A program made the position numbers and the translations under genes. From WRGT01 sp964450405 (GTDB lineage: Bacteria > Spirochaetota > UBA4802 > UBA5550): 64,000 bases of DNA. Location of the stretch: the NCBI GenBank assembly GCA_964450405.1, contig CAYVCQ010000004.1, positions 124,001 through 188,000 on the forward strand, read 5' to 3'. The notes under the pieces are model-generated. The model was not told where the DNA came from and ran no database searches. It was given only the letters and a program-made list of their open reading frames with translations. Below are positions 52,391 through 59,961 of this stretch, in pieces (position 1 is the first letter of the stretch; each line of letters opens with the position of its first letter).

Positions 52391-52441
52391 ACGCATAGTA
52401 ATGGTTTCAATCTAGAAGGGATTTAAATCAATACTATGCGT
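52391..52441 (+). promoter_or_regulatory. Long hairpin in the leader of the RelA/SpoT-TPR gene
   Basis: ACGCATAGTA (52391-52400) pairs perfectly with TACTATGCGT (52432-52441), and the pairing continues inward (TGGTTTCAATC with GATTTAAATCA) to a 22-bp stem with only three imperfect positions and a seven-base loop. It lies about 90 bp before the RelA/SpoT-TPR start. It could be a regulatory leader, an operator, or a small mobile repeat. The rest of the 310-bp gap (52218-52527) shows nothing else. Confidence 0.6.
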
Positions 52442-52527
52442 CCAAGACCACTCTGTTTCAGGTATAACAAAATCAGTTCATTTAACAGAAAGTTTTTTGA
52501 CTAATTACGGGCAAAGGTTATTACGAA

Positions 52528-53799
52528 ATGGAATATGGTCTAAACTACTGGATAGATAACAAATCTAAACTGCTCTCTCAGTATAATAAACAACTAAAAA
52601 AAAATGAGAAATTGCTCTCTATACTCACTAAGAAATTTGAAACTATTCTTACCGGAAGCGGTTGTAATGCGCAAGTTAAGGGTAGAATTAAATCATTTGA
52701 TGCTCTTTATAGAAAACTACTCACCCGCTGCCAGTATGGAATAATTGATAAACCATTTGATGCCATTTCAGATATTATCGGAATGAGAATTGTTGTTCCT
52801 TTCCTCGAAGATCTTGAAAGTGTCGAGAGACTGATAAAGAAACATTTTCAGATAGTTGATACAGAATACAAATCTAGAGAACTCACAATAAGAGAATTCG
52901 GCTATGATTCAATACATATTCAGATAAATCTTCCCGCTGAAATATCAGATAAAGTTAAAAATTCAAGAGATATGAAGATTGAGATACAGCTCCGGACAAT
53001 CCTCCAGGACGCCTGGGCAGAGGTCGAGCACGAACTTATATACAAAACCAGTATAGATAAAGTCGAAGACACCATCCGCCGAAAAATGATCGCAGTAAAC
53101 GCAACTCTATCCCTTGGAGATACTATTTTTCAGGAGATCCGGGAATACCAGAGAAAAAGATATTCCGATATTCAGGAGAGACACAAAAAGCTCATGGACA
53201 AGGTCTCCACAATTCCTGAAAAAATGGAGAAACTGAAGATAGCAACAGAAATCATTGCTGATGAAAAATCGAACGAAGAGATTCGCGAGGCTCCTAAGAA
53301 GCTGCAGCCTCTAAGTATGAATCCGCAAACGGATAAACATGGACTGAACGATCTTCTTGTTGAAGCGATGAACGCTCACCTGGAAAACCGTCTTGCCGAT
53401 GCAATTGAACTTTACACACAATTGATACTGGTTTCTCCGAATCATTATATTTATAATCACAGAGGACTGGTGTATTTTACACTTTCGGAATATAGTAAAG
53501 CTATAAATGATTTTACCACGGCTATACAGATGGCTCCGAAAGATACAAGAGTGTATACGAACCGGGGGCTTACTTACAGGATGATGAAGAAGTACGACGA
53601 GTCACTGAAAGATTTCAACAAATCTCTGGAACTTAATCCTCTATGGCCGGATACTTTTTACGGCAGATCACTCACTTATTATGATCTTGGCGATATTCAT
53701 CATGCTCTGGAAGATTGCGACAAAGCGATAAGTATTAAACCTGATTTTAAGCAGGCAGTACGCTTTAAGCAGTTTATATTAAATCAGCAGATGAGCTGA
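52528..53799 (+). CDS. RelA/SpoT-type (p)ppGpp synthetase fused to TPR repeats
   Basis: 423 residues. Residues about 10-215 form a single RelA/SpoT synthetase domain: R-I-K-S-F-D-A-L-Y-R-K, D-I-I-G-M-R-I-V-V, F-G-Y-D-S-I-H-I-Q-I and E-I-Q-L-R-T-I-L-Q-D-A-W-A-E-V-E-H-E. The HD hydrolase domain of long RSH proteins is absent, as are TGS/ACT domains, so it is a small-alarmone-synthetase-like enzyme. A charged linker (215-265) joins four TPR units (about 270-415; N-H-R-G-L-V-Y-F, N-R-G-L-T-Y-R and similar). The TPRs probably bind a partner that controls synthesis. A leader hairpin precedes the gene. Confidence 0.93.
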   Translation: MEYGLNYWIDNKSKLLSQYNKQLKKNEKLLSILTKKFETILTGSGCNAQVKGRIKSFDALYRKLLTRCQYGIIDKPFDAISDIIGMRIVVPFLEDLESVERLIKKHFQIVDTEYKSRELTIREFGYDSIHIQINLPAEISDKVKNSRDMKIEIQLRTILQDAWAEVEHELIYKTSIDKVEDTIRRKMIAVNATLSLGDTIFQEIREYQRKRYSDIQERHKKLMDKVSTIPEKMEKLKIATEIIADEKSNEEIREAPKKLQPLSMNPQTDKHGLNDLLVEAMNAHLENRLADAIELYTQLILVSPNHYIYNHRGLVYFTLSEYSKAINDFTTAIQMAPKDTRVYTNRGLTYRMMKKYDESLKDFNKSLELNPLWPDTFYGRSLTYYDLGDIHHALEDCDKAISIKPDFKQAVRFKQFILNQQMS

Positions 53800-53852
53800 A
53801 AAGAGCTGTAACTGCTCAATAACCGGTGATAATACTTATATTAATTCCTCCT

Positions 53853-53916
53853 AAGCCCCCGCACCCCCGGAGGGGGCAAGGATTATGCTTTGCCCCCTCC
53901 GGGGGTGCGGGGGCTT
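53853..53916. terminator. Perfect 27-bp GC-rich hairpin (family B) between convergent genes
   Basis: Left arm 53853-53879 and right arm 53890-53916 are exact inverse complements (A-A-G-C-C-C-C-C-G-C-A-C-C-C-C-C-G-G-A-G-G-G-G-G-C-A-A) with a ten-base loop. It lies between the RelA/SpoT-TPR gene and the DNA glycosylase gene, which converge, and would stall polymerase from both sides. It is related to the family-B elements at 46410 and 48050. Confidence 0.75.
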
Positions 53917-53951
53917 GCACAGCAGAGATTGGAATTTAACCCCGAATTTTT

Positions 53952-54611
53952 CTACTTAAAAACTTCTCCGGCCTCTTTGTACCAGAGAACAAAATCCAGA
54001 TGTTCCATGGGGATACGTGAACTCTTTGAAAAAGCAGCAAGTTTTTTCTCCAGCTCAAGGTATACTTTTTCAGTAATGCTTTCAGGAATCTCTTCTATGA
54101 CACCCAGAAGTTTCATGTTCTTTAGAATGTGTCGATCGAGAATCGCGAGTTTATCTCCAATTCCGATATTCCTCATAAAGTGACTTGCCTCTTTGAATCC
54201 CATACCCTTTACATTTTTTACAAGCCATGCCCGTTTGTCAAACTGATCAGCGTTGAGGTCGAGACACTCCCTTAAGCCCATATCACCGCAGCAGAATTTT
54301 CCTCTGGCCTCTATTAGATATTTTGCCTTATTATTTCTGAATCTTACAATATTTATTTCATGGCTGATCTCCTCCCACTCTCCACTGAACAGAAGATCTT
54401 TTTCAAGAAGAATATTTACAGCTTTCCAGCACTGCCTGGCACTTGACTGCGGTGTAAAAAGACAGAAAGAGAGCTCGGTGAAAAGAGCATTATTATCGGC
54501 ATCTCTCCAGATATTCCGGAAGTCGGAAATTCTCTGAACTATTTCAGGTTTGATGCGTTTATATAAATCAAGAATTTCTTTTTCGTAAGTATCTGTTAAT
54601 GTTTTTTGCAT
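53952..54611 (-). CDS. N-glycosylase/DNA lyase (Ogg2-like 8-oxoguanine glycosylase)
   Basis: 219 residues from ATG 54611, with AAGGAG at close spacing; the frame extends to 54644 without a better signal. Helix-hairpin-helix GPD fold: L-V-K-N-V-K-G-M-G-F-K-E-A-S-H-F (HhH; Lys as Schiff-base candidate) and A-I-L-D-R-H-I-L-K-N (catalytic Asp), with L-F-T-P-Q-S-S-A near the N-terminus. This matches the short Ogg2/archaeal-type Ogg family that excises 8-oxoguanine. No [4Fe-4S] cluster cysteines are seen, unlike MutY/Nth. Confidence 0.88.
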   Translation of the reverse strand: MQKTLTDTYEKEILDLYKRIKPEIVQRISDFRNIWRDADNNALFTELSFCLFTPQSSARQCWKAVNILLEKDLLFSGEWEEISHEINIVRFRNNKAKYLIEARGKFCCGDMGLRECLDLNADQFDKRAWLVKNVKGMGFKEASHFMRNIGIGDKLAILDRHILKNMKLLGVIEEIPESITEKVYLELEKKLAAFSKSSRIPMEHLDFVLWYKEAGEVFK

Positions 54612-54795
54612 GTTCCGCTCCTTAAATTTTACATCTTGCGCCAATGAATATTTACTAAAAGCCTCCGCACCAAGGAGTGGGATTTCCGGAGTGTTGCAAT
54701 ATAATGCAATTTTAAAAAAACATCTTGCAACTCTATTTTTTTAATATATATTTGATATGAGAACTAAATGATAATTGAGTTACAGGAGATATATT

Positions 54796-55281
54796 ATGGC
54801 TGAAAATAAACAATTAAAAATTGGAAATAAAGCACCGGATTTTAAACTCCCGGATGCAACAGGAGATATTGTATCGCTGAAAGATTATAAAGAAAAATGG
54901 CTGGTGCTCTATTTTTATCCGAAAGATAACACCAGCGGTTGTACAACCGAAGCTATTGATTTTACCGGAACTCTACCTGAGTTTAAAAAACTTGGTGCAT
55001 CAGTTATCGGAGTAAGTCCCGATTCATGTAAAAGTCACCAGAAATTTATTGAAAAACATGATCTTGCGGTCACATTGCTCAGTGACGAAGAGAAAACAGT
55101 TATGGAGAAGTACGGTGTGTGGCAATTAAAGAAGATGTATGGTAAAGATTACTTCGGAGTTGTAAGGACAACTCTACTCATTGGACCCGATGGCAAAATT
55201 AAACATATATGGAACAATGTTAAGGTTGCCGGGCATGTTCAGGATGTTTTGAATAAACTGAAGGAACTGCAGAGCATGTAG
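54796..55281 (+). CDS. bcp: Peroxiredoxin, BCP/PrxQ family
   Basis: 161 residues from ATG 54796 (AGGAG upstream; an in-frame ATG at 54775 lacks it). Typical thioredoxin-fold peroxiredoxin with G-N-K-A-P-D-F-K-L-P, Y-F-Y-P-K-D-N-T-S-G-C-T-T-E and peroxidatic Cys49. The position of the common resolving Cys, five residues on, is Ile54, so it lacks the intramolecular CxxxxC pair. Reduces hydrogen or organic peroxides. Confidence 0.92.
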   Translation: MAENKQLKIGNKAPDFKLPDATGDIVSLKDYKEKWLVLYFYPKDNTSGCTTEAIDFTGTLPEFKKLGASVIGVSPDSCKSHQKFIEKHDLAVTLLSDEEKTVMEKYGVWQLKKMYGKDYFGVVRTTLLIGPDGKIKHIWNNVKVAGHVQDVLNKLKELQSM

Positions 55282-55329
55282 GATGTGTTAAGTCGTTTAT
55301 ATTAATTTGTACCATCAAGTATTTTGAAA

Positions 55330-55385
55330 CTCACGCCCCTATCCGCCCGTTGGGGAGAGATCACGAAGTGACAGAGGGGGCTGAA
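55330..55385. repeat. Dispersed intergenic repeat (CCCCTATCCGCCC...AGAGGGGG)
   Basis: CCCCTATCCGCCCGTTGGGG is followed by ATCACGAAGTGACAGAGGGG, a common type of bacterial intergenic repeat with partially inverted ends, between the peroxiredoxin and thioesterase genes. Confidence 0.5.
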
Positions 55386-55474
55386 AATGATTTTTCACTA
55401 AAAACACTTGACTTAACTGCTCTCACACAAAAAACTTTTTTATATAAATAAATCTCAAACTTCCGGTGAATAAT

Positions 55475-55918
55475 ATGAACGCAAAAAATAACGATGCCTT
55501 TGCATCTATGAAAGAAAATATGGGCGCACCGGAGGGAATTACCCTCCCTCCAAAGTGTTTCATTGAGATGGAGGGGAAGTTTCTTGAATATATCGAAAAT
55601 GAGTCTTTAAAGATTTCTTTTCCGGTTCAGGATAAGTACTGTAACCCCGCCGGAAATCTTCTTGGAGGAATGATATCTGCATTTTTCGATAATACATTCG
55701 GCCCGTTATCATACATGACGGCGAAAAAGCCCACTGCAAGTCTTGATCTGAACATTACTTTCATTAGAGCAATAACTCCCGCCGAGAAGGAACTTATAGT
55801 TGAGGCTCAAATTATTAAAATCACTAAGAGATTTATAATATTCGAAGGTAAGGCATATAATCCGGATCATGATCTGATAGCGACAGGGACATCACGAATG
55901 ATAATCCTCGGCGTTTGA
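55475..55918 (+). CDS. PaaI-like hotdog-fold thioesterase
   Basis: 147 residues from ATG 55475; an in-frame GTG at 55466 is less likely. Hotdog core with N-P-A-G-N-L-L-G-G-M-I-S-A-F-F-D-N-T-F-G (helix carrying the Asp/Asn nucleophile region) and the strands L-D-L-N-I-T-F-I-R-A and G-K-A-Y-N-P-D. Hydrolyses acyl-CoA thioesters; substrate unknown. It is convergent with the cytochrome operon, ending one base before the P460-like gene's stop. Confidence 0.87.
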   Translation: MNAKNNDAFASMKENMGAPEGITLPPKCFIEMEGKFLEYIENESLKISFPVQDKYCNPAGNLLGGMISAFFDNTFGPLSYMTAKKPTASLDLNITFIRAITPAEKELIVEAQIIKITKRFIIFEGKAYNPDHDLIATGTSRMIILGV

Positions 55919-56425
55919 TTATTTTGCAAATAATGTAAATAAATAATCTCTGAACATCTCTTTTTTGTTCCCGTCGAAGTATGGATGTTTTTCATTTGCC
56001 GCTTCGTGACAGCCTACACACATTCTCCATGTGACTTCAACCGCCTCTTCATCGGGCTTTTTCGAATAGTATGCCCAGCCATTTACAGCATCGGGATCTT
56101 TAGTATTCTTAATCATTATAAACAAACCGGGAGTCTTTACCCCGATATCCTCTCTTTTATCGTAAACTTCTTTTACAATAATTGAACCATCGTTCATTAC
56201 AACTCTCGATCCGGAGGCCAGTTTAATAATTTTTGACTTATATGCAATATCGTTTCCATAAGTTATTCTATACGAGGCTCCATGTCCGGGGATCGGAGTA
56301 TCAAGCACTTTATCATGGGCACGTTTCCAGTTCTTATAATCCGGAACATCAAAATGTTCTGCATTTTTTTTACATGAGATTTGCATTAAAAGAATTGGAA
56401 TAATCAGGATTAGCAATCTTTTCAT
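55919..56425 (-). CDS. Cytochrome P460-family lipoprotein
   Basis: 168 residues. A lipobox (L-L-M-Q-I-S-C) gives acylated Cys18. The mature protein matches the cytochrome P460 fold (D-Y-K-N-W-K-R-A-H, G-H-G-A-S-Y-R-I-T-Y-G-N, P-G-L-F-I-M-I-K) and ends with C-V-G-C-H at 136-140, the covalent heme c site. P460 proteins oxidise hydroxylamine or bind NO using a heme crosslinked to a Lys; the crosslink residue cannot be judged here. It overlaps the cyclase gene by four bases and is the third gene of the cytochrome-cyclase operon. Confidence 0.87.
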   Translation of the reverse strand: MKRLLILIIPILLMQISCKKNAEHFDVPDYKNWKRAHDKVLDTPIPGHGASYRITYGNDIAYKSKIIKLASGSRVVMNDGSIIVKEVYDKREDIGVKTPGLFIMIKNTKDPDAVNGWAYYSKKPDEEAVEVTWRMCVGCHEAANEKHPYFDGNKKEMFRDYLFTLFAK

Positions 56426-57858
56426 CTGGTACCTGCCAATGTATAAATTTTTACCCCTTTATCCTTCCCTTTTACTTTGATAGGATCATGCTCTTTCACT
56501 TCAACTCTATCCTTAACCAATTCATAAGTAAATTCGGAGAGAACAATTGTGTTTTTTCCAGCAATTGAACATAACCTCGAGCCAAGATTAACAGCATCAC
56601 CGATTACTGTTCTGTCGATTCTCTCTTCGGAACCCATATTCCCGGATATCATCTCACCTGTGTTTATACCAATCCCTACATAGACAGGAGCATCAAGAGT
56701 CTGATTTAATTCCTTCAGTTTGAGTTTTATTGTTTCAGCAGCTTTAACTGCTCTGAAGGCCATATTCTCACCTTCAAAAACAGCCATTATTTCGTCGCCG
56801 ACATATTTATCTATATCTCCGCCATATTGCTGGATTATTCCGGATTGAAGATTCATTACGCGATTGAGCATTTCGAGAACTGCTTCGGGATCCCTATTTT
56901 CTGAATAATTTGTAAAATTTCTAATATCTGAAAACAGTATGGTGAGAGTTTTCTTTTCTCCGCCAAGTGCTGTATCATTGTCGTCTCTTACATGATCAAG
57001 TGTGGATTTCGAGACAAACTTTGTAAGTTTAAATCTCTCTTTCAATCCGTCGATCATACTGTTTATTTCTATTCCCAGTTCGCCAATCTCATCTGATGAA
57101 TCTATTAAGATTTTTGTCCCGAAATCACCGCGGCCCACTTTTTTGACCACTGACCTTACATTCAGTATTCGTCCGATGACTACTTTCCGCAGGAACTGTA
57201 TTATAAAAATTGTAAGAACTATTACTATTGCTAAATATAAAATTAATGAGAGTATAATATTATCCCTTGCCATTTTATAAACTTCATTAACCGGAGATGA
57301 AATTGAAATAACTCCCCTTACAACATGGTTAACTCCGTGACAGACCGAACATTTCGGCTGATTGATAAGTGGTTTGAATATAATTATTTTTTTATCATTA
57401 CTATCAATCTGACGTATGAAAATGTCAGACACCTGGGTTACTGATTCTTTAAATGAGGATTCAGAATTTATAGAAAGAGTACTCATCGTTGATTTAGGTT
57501 TAAACTTTTCCTGTTTGAGATTTTTATTAACTGTCTGTATAGTTTTGTTGTCAGAAAATGCTGATTTTCCATCTGCCCTGAAGAGTTCTATCTTTGACTG
57601 GAAATTAGCTCTTTCAAAATCTCTGAAAAGCTCAACAGCAATTGGCGCTTCACCGGCAAGCATATTATTTTTTATTGATGTATAAAGAATCTCAGCTTCC
57701 TGGCGTATCTCAATCTCTTTTGATTCTCTTATGGTATCATTCTGAGCCTTGAGATAATATCCCATAACGATCCCAATACCTGCCAGTAGTATTGCAAGTA
57801 TTATAAAAAGAACACGGAATGTAATTCTCCGTGTAAATAAGAATCTATTTTTCAACAT
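56422..57858 (-). CDS. Adenylate cyclase with heme-c (CxxCH) periplasmic sensor and HAMP
   Basis: 478 residues. TM1 (14-34) and TM2 (201-221) enclose a periplasmic domain of the Tll0287/DUF3365-like type ending in K-C-S-V-C-H-G (Cys170/Cys173/His174), a covalent heme c site in the sensor itself. HAMP about 222-275, linker helix, class III cyclase about 300-478 with L-F-S-D-I-R-N-F (metal Asp), D-K-Y-V-G-D-E-I-M-A (adenine-binding Lys, metal Asp) and T-V-I-G-D-A-V-N-L-G-S-R (Thr, transition-state Asn/Arg). All essentials are present, so cAMP synthesis is expected. Encoded 14 bp overlapping a pentaheme cytochrome and 4 bp overlapping a P460-like lipoprotein. A redox or NO/hydroxylamine input is inferred. 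Confidence 0.92.
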   Translation of the reverse strand: MLKNRFLFTRRITFRVLFIILAILLAGIGIVMGYYLKAQNDTIRESKEIEIRQEAEILYTSIKNNMLAGEAPIAVELFRDFERANFQSKIELFRADGKSAFSDNKTIQTVNKNLKQEKFKPKSTMSTLSINSESSFKESVTQVSDIFIRQIDSNDKKIIIFKPLINQPKCSVCHGVNHVVRGVISISSPVNEVYKMARDNIILSLILYLAIVIVLTIFIIQFLRKVVIGRILNVRSVVKKVGRGDFGTKILIDSSDEIGELGIEINSMIDGLKERFKLTKFVSKSTLDHVRDDNDTALGGEKKTLTILFSDIRNFTNYSENRDPEAVLEMLNRVMNLQSGIIQQYGGDIDKYVGDEIMAVFEGENMAFRAVKAAETIKLKLKELNQTLDAPVYVGIGINTGEMISGNMGSEERIDRTVIGDAVNLGSRLCSIAGKNTIVLSEFTYELVKDRVEVKEHDPIKVKGKDKGVKIYTLAGTR

Positions 57859-59158
57859 TATATTTAACTTCCTTCATTGTAACTACTGGAATTTTCATAC
57901 CCTTAAGTCCTTTTAAACTATCGGCTATATTTTGCGGTATTCCTGAATATAGAAGTGATGCCTCAACGGTAATTTTGCCGGTGAAATTTCCTGCATCAAT
58001 TTTTTCAACATACTCCTGCATTGGCTTGAGCCTGTTGTCGCTTATTATCTCGCGAGCCTTTGCAATATTATCAACCGGTTTACCTTTACCATCACCGAAG
58101 ATAGTATTGTATACAATTGAGTTTACAGGCAGGTAACCTTTTTTATCTGGAACTCCCGTCGTAAATATAATTTTTCCTTTACTGTCCTTTACAATTACTT
58201 TTAGCCACACCTGACGTAAATTGGTAAGTCCTGTTGGAACATAATGCCCTGCTCCATTATTCATGATTCTTATAATAATTTTATTCTCTTCTGTTCTTGG
58301 ATCAATTTTAATAATAACTGCATTTTTAAGACGCTCCTCCGCCATCGTGACAAGAGTTGTATTCTTTTCGCTTGCTGGAATCGCAGTGTTGCCTCCGACA
58401 AAGTAGTGAGTGAAAATATGTTCTCTTTTGACGCCATCAGCTACAGCACTGCCTGGATTTTTTACTCTTCCTGTTGACATTGTTGCAGGGAATCCCGGTC
58501 TCTGATACATGTGACAATCCTGACACTGCACACCCTGTTTGCTGTAGGGACTTCTCTGCCACTCCTGATATGTTGTCTCTAGTAAAGTTCCGAATTTCAC
58601 ATGTCTGACATCATGGCATGTTCCGCACATTTCAGATTTGGTATGAAATTCTGAAAATTCCGATTTATGGTAATCCGAAACAGAATCCTTGAAAGGACCT
58701 CTTTTTGTACCCGGGTCCTCCTCACCGTTTCCCGGACTGTACTTATACTGAGCATTATAAACTGCATACGCTCCTGTAATTGAGTGACAGTAATCACACT
58801 GAATTCCTTTTTTTGCTATCTCTGCAATTTTTGTTTTATTGTCCGATGTTTTGAGAGGGTATCCGGTTATGTAACCCACGGGAGTATGGCATGTCTGGCA
58901 ATGTTCCGACTCTTCAATTTCATCTTTATCTGTAAGACCTTTAAGACCGGCATCGGCAACCTCGTTATAAATTACATCACTCATAGAAAGATTATGTAGA
59001 GAACCCTTCCATTGTGAATATATCTCATCATGACATCCCCCGCAGGTTTCCGGAGAAACAAACTGGGATAGCTGATAATGTCCGATTTTTTCAGAAGACC
59101 AGGCGTATACAATAAATGTCAATAATACAGATATGATAAAAAATATAGACTTCTTCAT
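57845..59158 (-). CDS. Periplasmic pentaheme cytochrome c
   Basis: 437 residues with a signal peptide (F-F-I-I-S-V-L-L-T-F-I-V-Y-A-W-S-S). Five CxxCH heme sites lie at Cys39, 87, 121, 178 and 212, all in the first half (C-G-G-C-H, C-Q-T-C-H, C-D-Y-C-H, C-G-T-C-H, C-Q-D-C-H), with spacing like cytochrome c554/multiheme oxidoreductases. The second half (about 225-437) has no heme motif and is beta-rich, with N-N-G-A-G-H-Y-V-P-T-G-L-T-N-L-R, a block common in multiheme cytochromes. It is the first gene of the operon with the heme-c adenylate cyclase and is the likely electron donor or reporter for it. Confidence 0.92.
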   Translation of the reverse strand: MKKSIFFIISVLLTFIVYAWSSEKIGHYQLSQFVSPETCGGCHDEIYSQWKGSLHNLSMSDVIYNEVADAGLKGLTDKDEIEESEHCQTCHTPVGYITGYPLKTSDNKTKIAEIAKKGIQCDYCHSITGAYAVYNAQYKYSPGNGEEDPGTKRGPFKDSVSDYHKSEFSEFHTKSEMCGTCHDVRHVKFGTLLETTYQEWQRSPYSKQGVQCQDCHMYQRPGFPATMSTGRVKNPGSAVADGVKREHIFTHYFVGGNTAIPASEKNTTLVTMAEERLKNAVIIKIDPRTEENKIIIRIMNNGAGHYVPTGLTNLRQVWLKVIVKDSKGKIIFTTGVPDKKGYLPVNSIVYNTIFGDGKGKPVDNIAKAREIISDNRLKPMQEYVEKIDAGNFTGKITVEASLLYSGIPQNIADSLKGLKGMKIPVVTMKEVKYNVEK

Positions 59159-59296
59159 GGCAGTTACCCTTTTTGTGATCTGTTCATAAACCAGAGGTAA
59201 AATAGTTTTCCTTACGACGAAAGCGAGTTGGAAATCAAAATTACCGGCGATTTTTAAGCAGTACCTATTTTAATTTTTAAAGTAGATGATGATTAT

Positions 59297-59857
59297 TTAT
59301 TTTCTAAGTTTTAATTCAATATTCTTTTTCTTAGCAACTGATTCAAATAATTCAACTACTAATTTAATTTTATCAGATTTATCAACATTCAAAATATTTA
59401 TTTCACTATCAATAATTTTCATAATATTTTCTAAATTGTCTAAACTTATAAGATTTACAGAGATGCAGTAAAAATTTTTTCTTTTATCGTCATTATAGTT
59501 TTTAATGAGATTCTCCAGAATTTGTACTTTCCTGTTTACTTCCTCCTCAAAACTCTTAATTCCGGATTTGTTTGCTTTTTTAAAATCTGTTATAACTTTT
59601 TTATATGTTATAAAAGAATCTTTTTGAATCTGTTCACTATATTTCTTGCATGGGTATTGTGAACATTGAAAGCAGTATTCAACATTATCATGTTTTTTAT
59701 TACAGGTAATAACTGCACAGGCTGGATGTTTCAAATAAAAATCAGTTCCGCCGCATCCGGGGCATTTTGATGTGCCATCTGTGTGGTAACGCGGACATAG
59801 GCCGCAAATGAGACCGCATAATGAGAATAAATTAAATTTTCTTTCATATTTATTCAT
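59297..59857 (-). CDS. DUF3795-family cysteine-rich protein
   Basis: 186 residues. The N-terminal half is Cys-rich: L-C-G-L-I-C-G-L-C-P, K-C-P-G-C-G-G, C-A-V-I-T-C, Y-C-F-Q-C-S-Q-Y-P-C-K-K-Y, the signature of DUF3795 (putative zinc or iron-sulfur binding). The second half is helical and Lys/Glu-rich. The family has no defined function. Single leftward gene between the cytochrome operon and the hybrid kinase. Confidence 0.9.
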   Translation of the reverse strand: MNKYERKFNLFSLCGLICGLCPRYHTDGTSKCPGCGGTDFYLKHPACAVITCNKKHDNVEYCFQCSQYPCKKYSEQIQKDSFITYKKVITDFKKANKSGIKSFEEEVNRKVQILENLIKNYNDDKRKNFYCISVNLISLDNLENIMKIIDSEINILNVDKSDKIKLVVELFESVAKKKNIELKLRK

Positions 59858-59961
59858 AATCAGCCTCTAAAAAACAGTATCTCAGATTACCGCTGAGAAG
59901 AAGGATGTCAAAATAAAGATTTGCAATCCATCTATATCTTTGACCAATCTGCGGTTTAGAA

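Noticed and set aside
52400..52441. GTTTCAATC motif as a CRISPR repeat
   Set aside because: Only one hairpin, no repeated spacing and no cas genes; GTTTCAATC also occurs once at about 3826 without context.
53840..53920. GC-rich family-B repeats as a CRISPR array or integron attachment site
   Set aside because: Only two inverted arms in a hairpin, no regular direct repeats and no integrase gene nearby.
55466..55474. GTG 55466 as start of the thioesterase
   Set aside because: The ATG three codons later is at better spacing from the weak GGTGA; the difference is three residues and does not affect the call.
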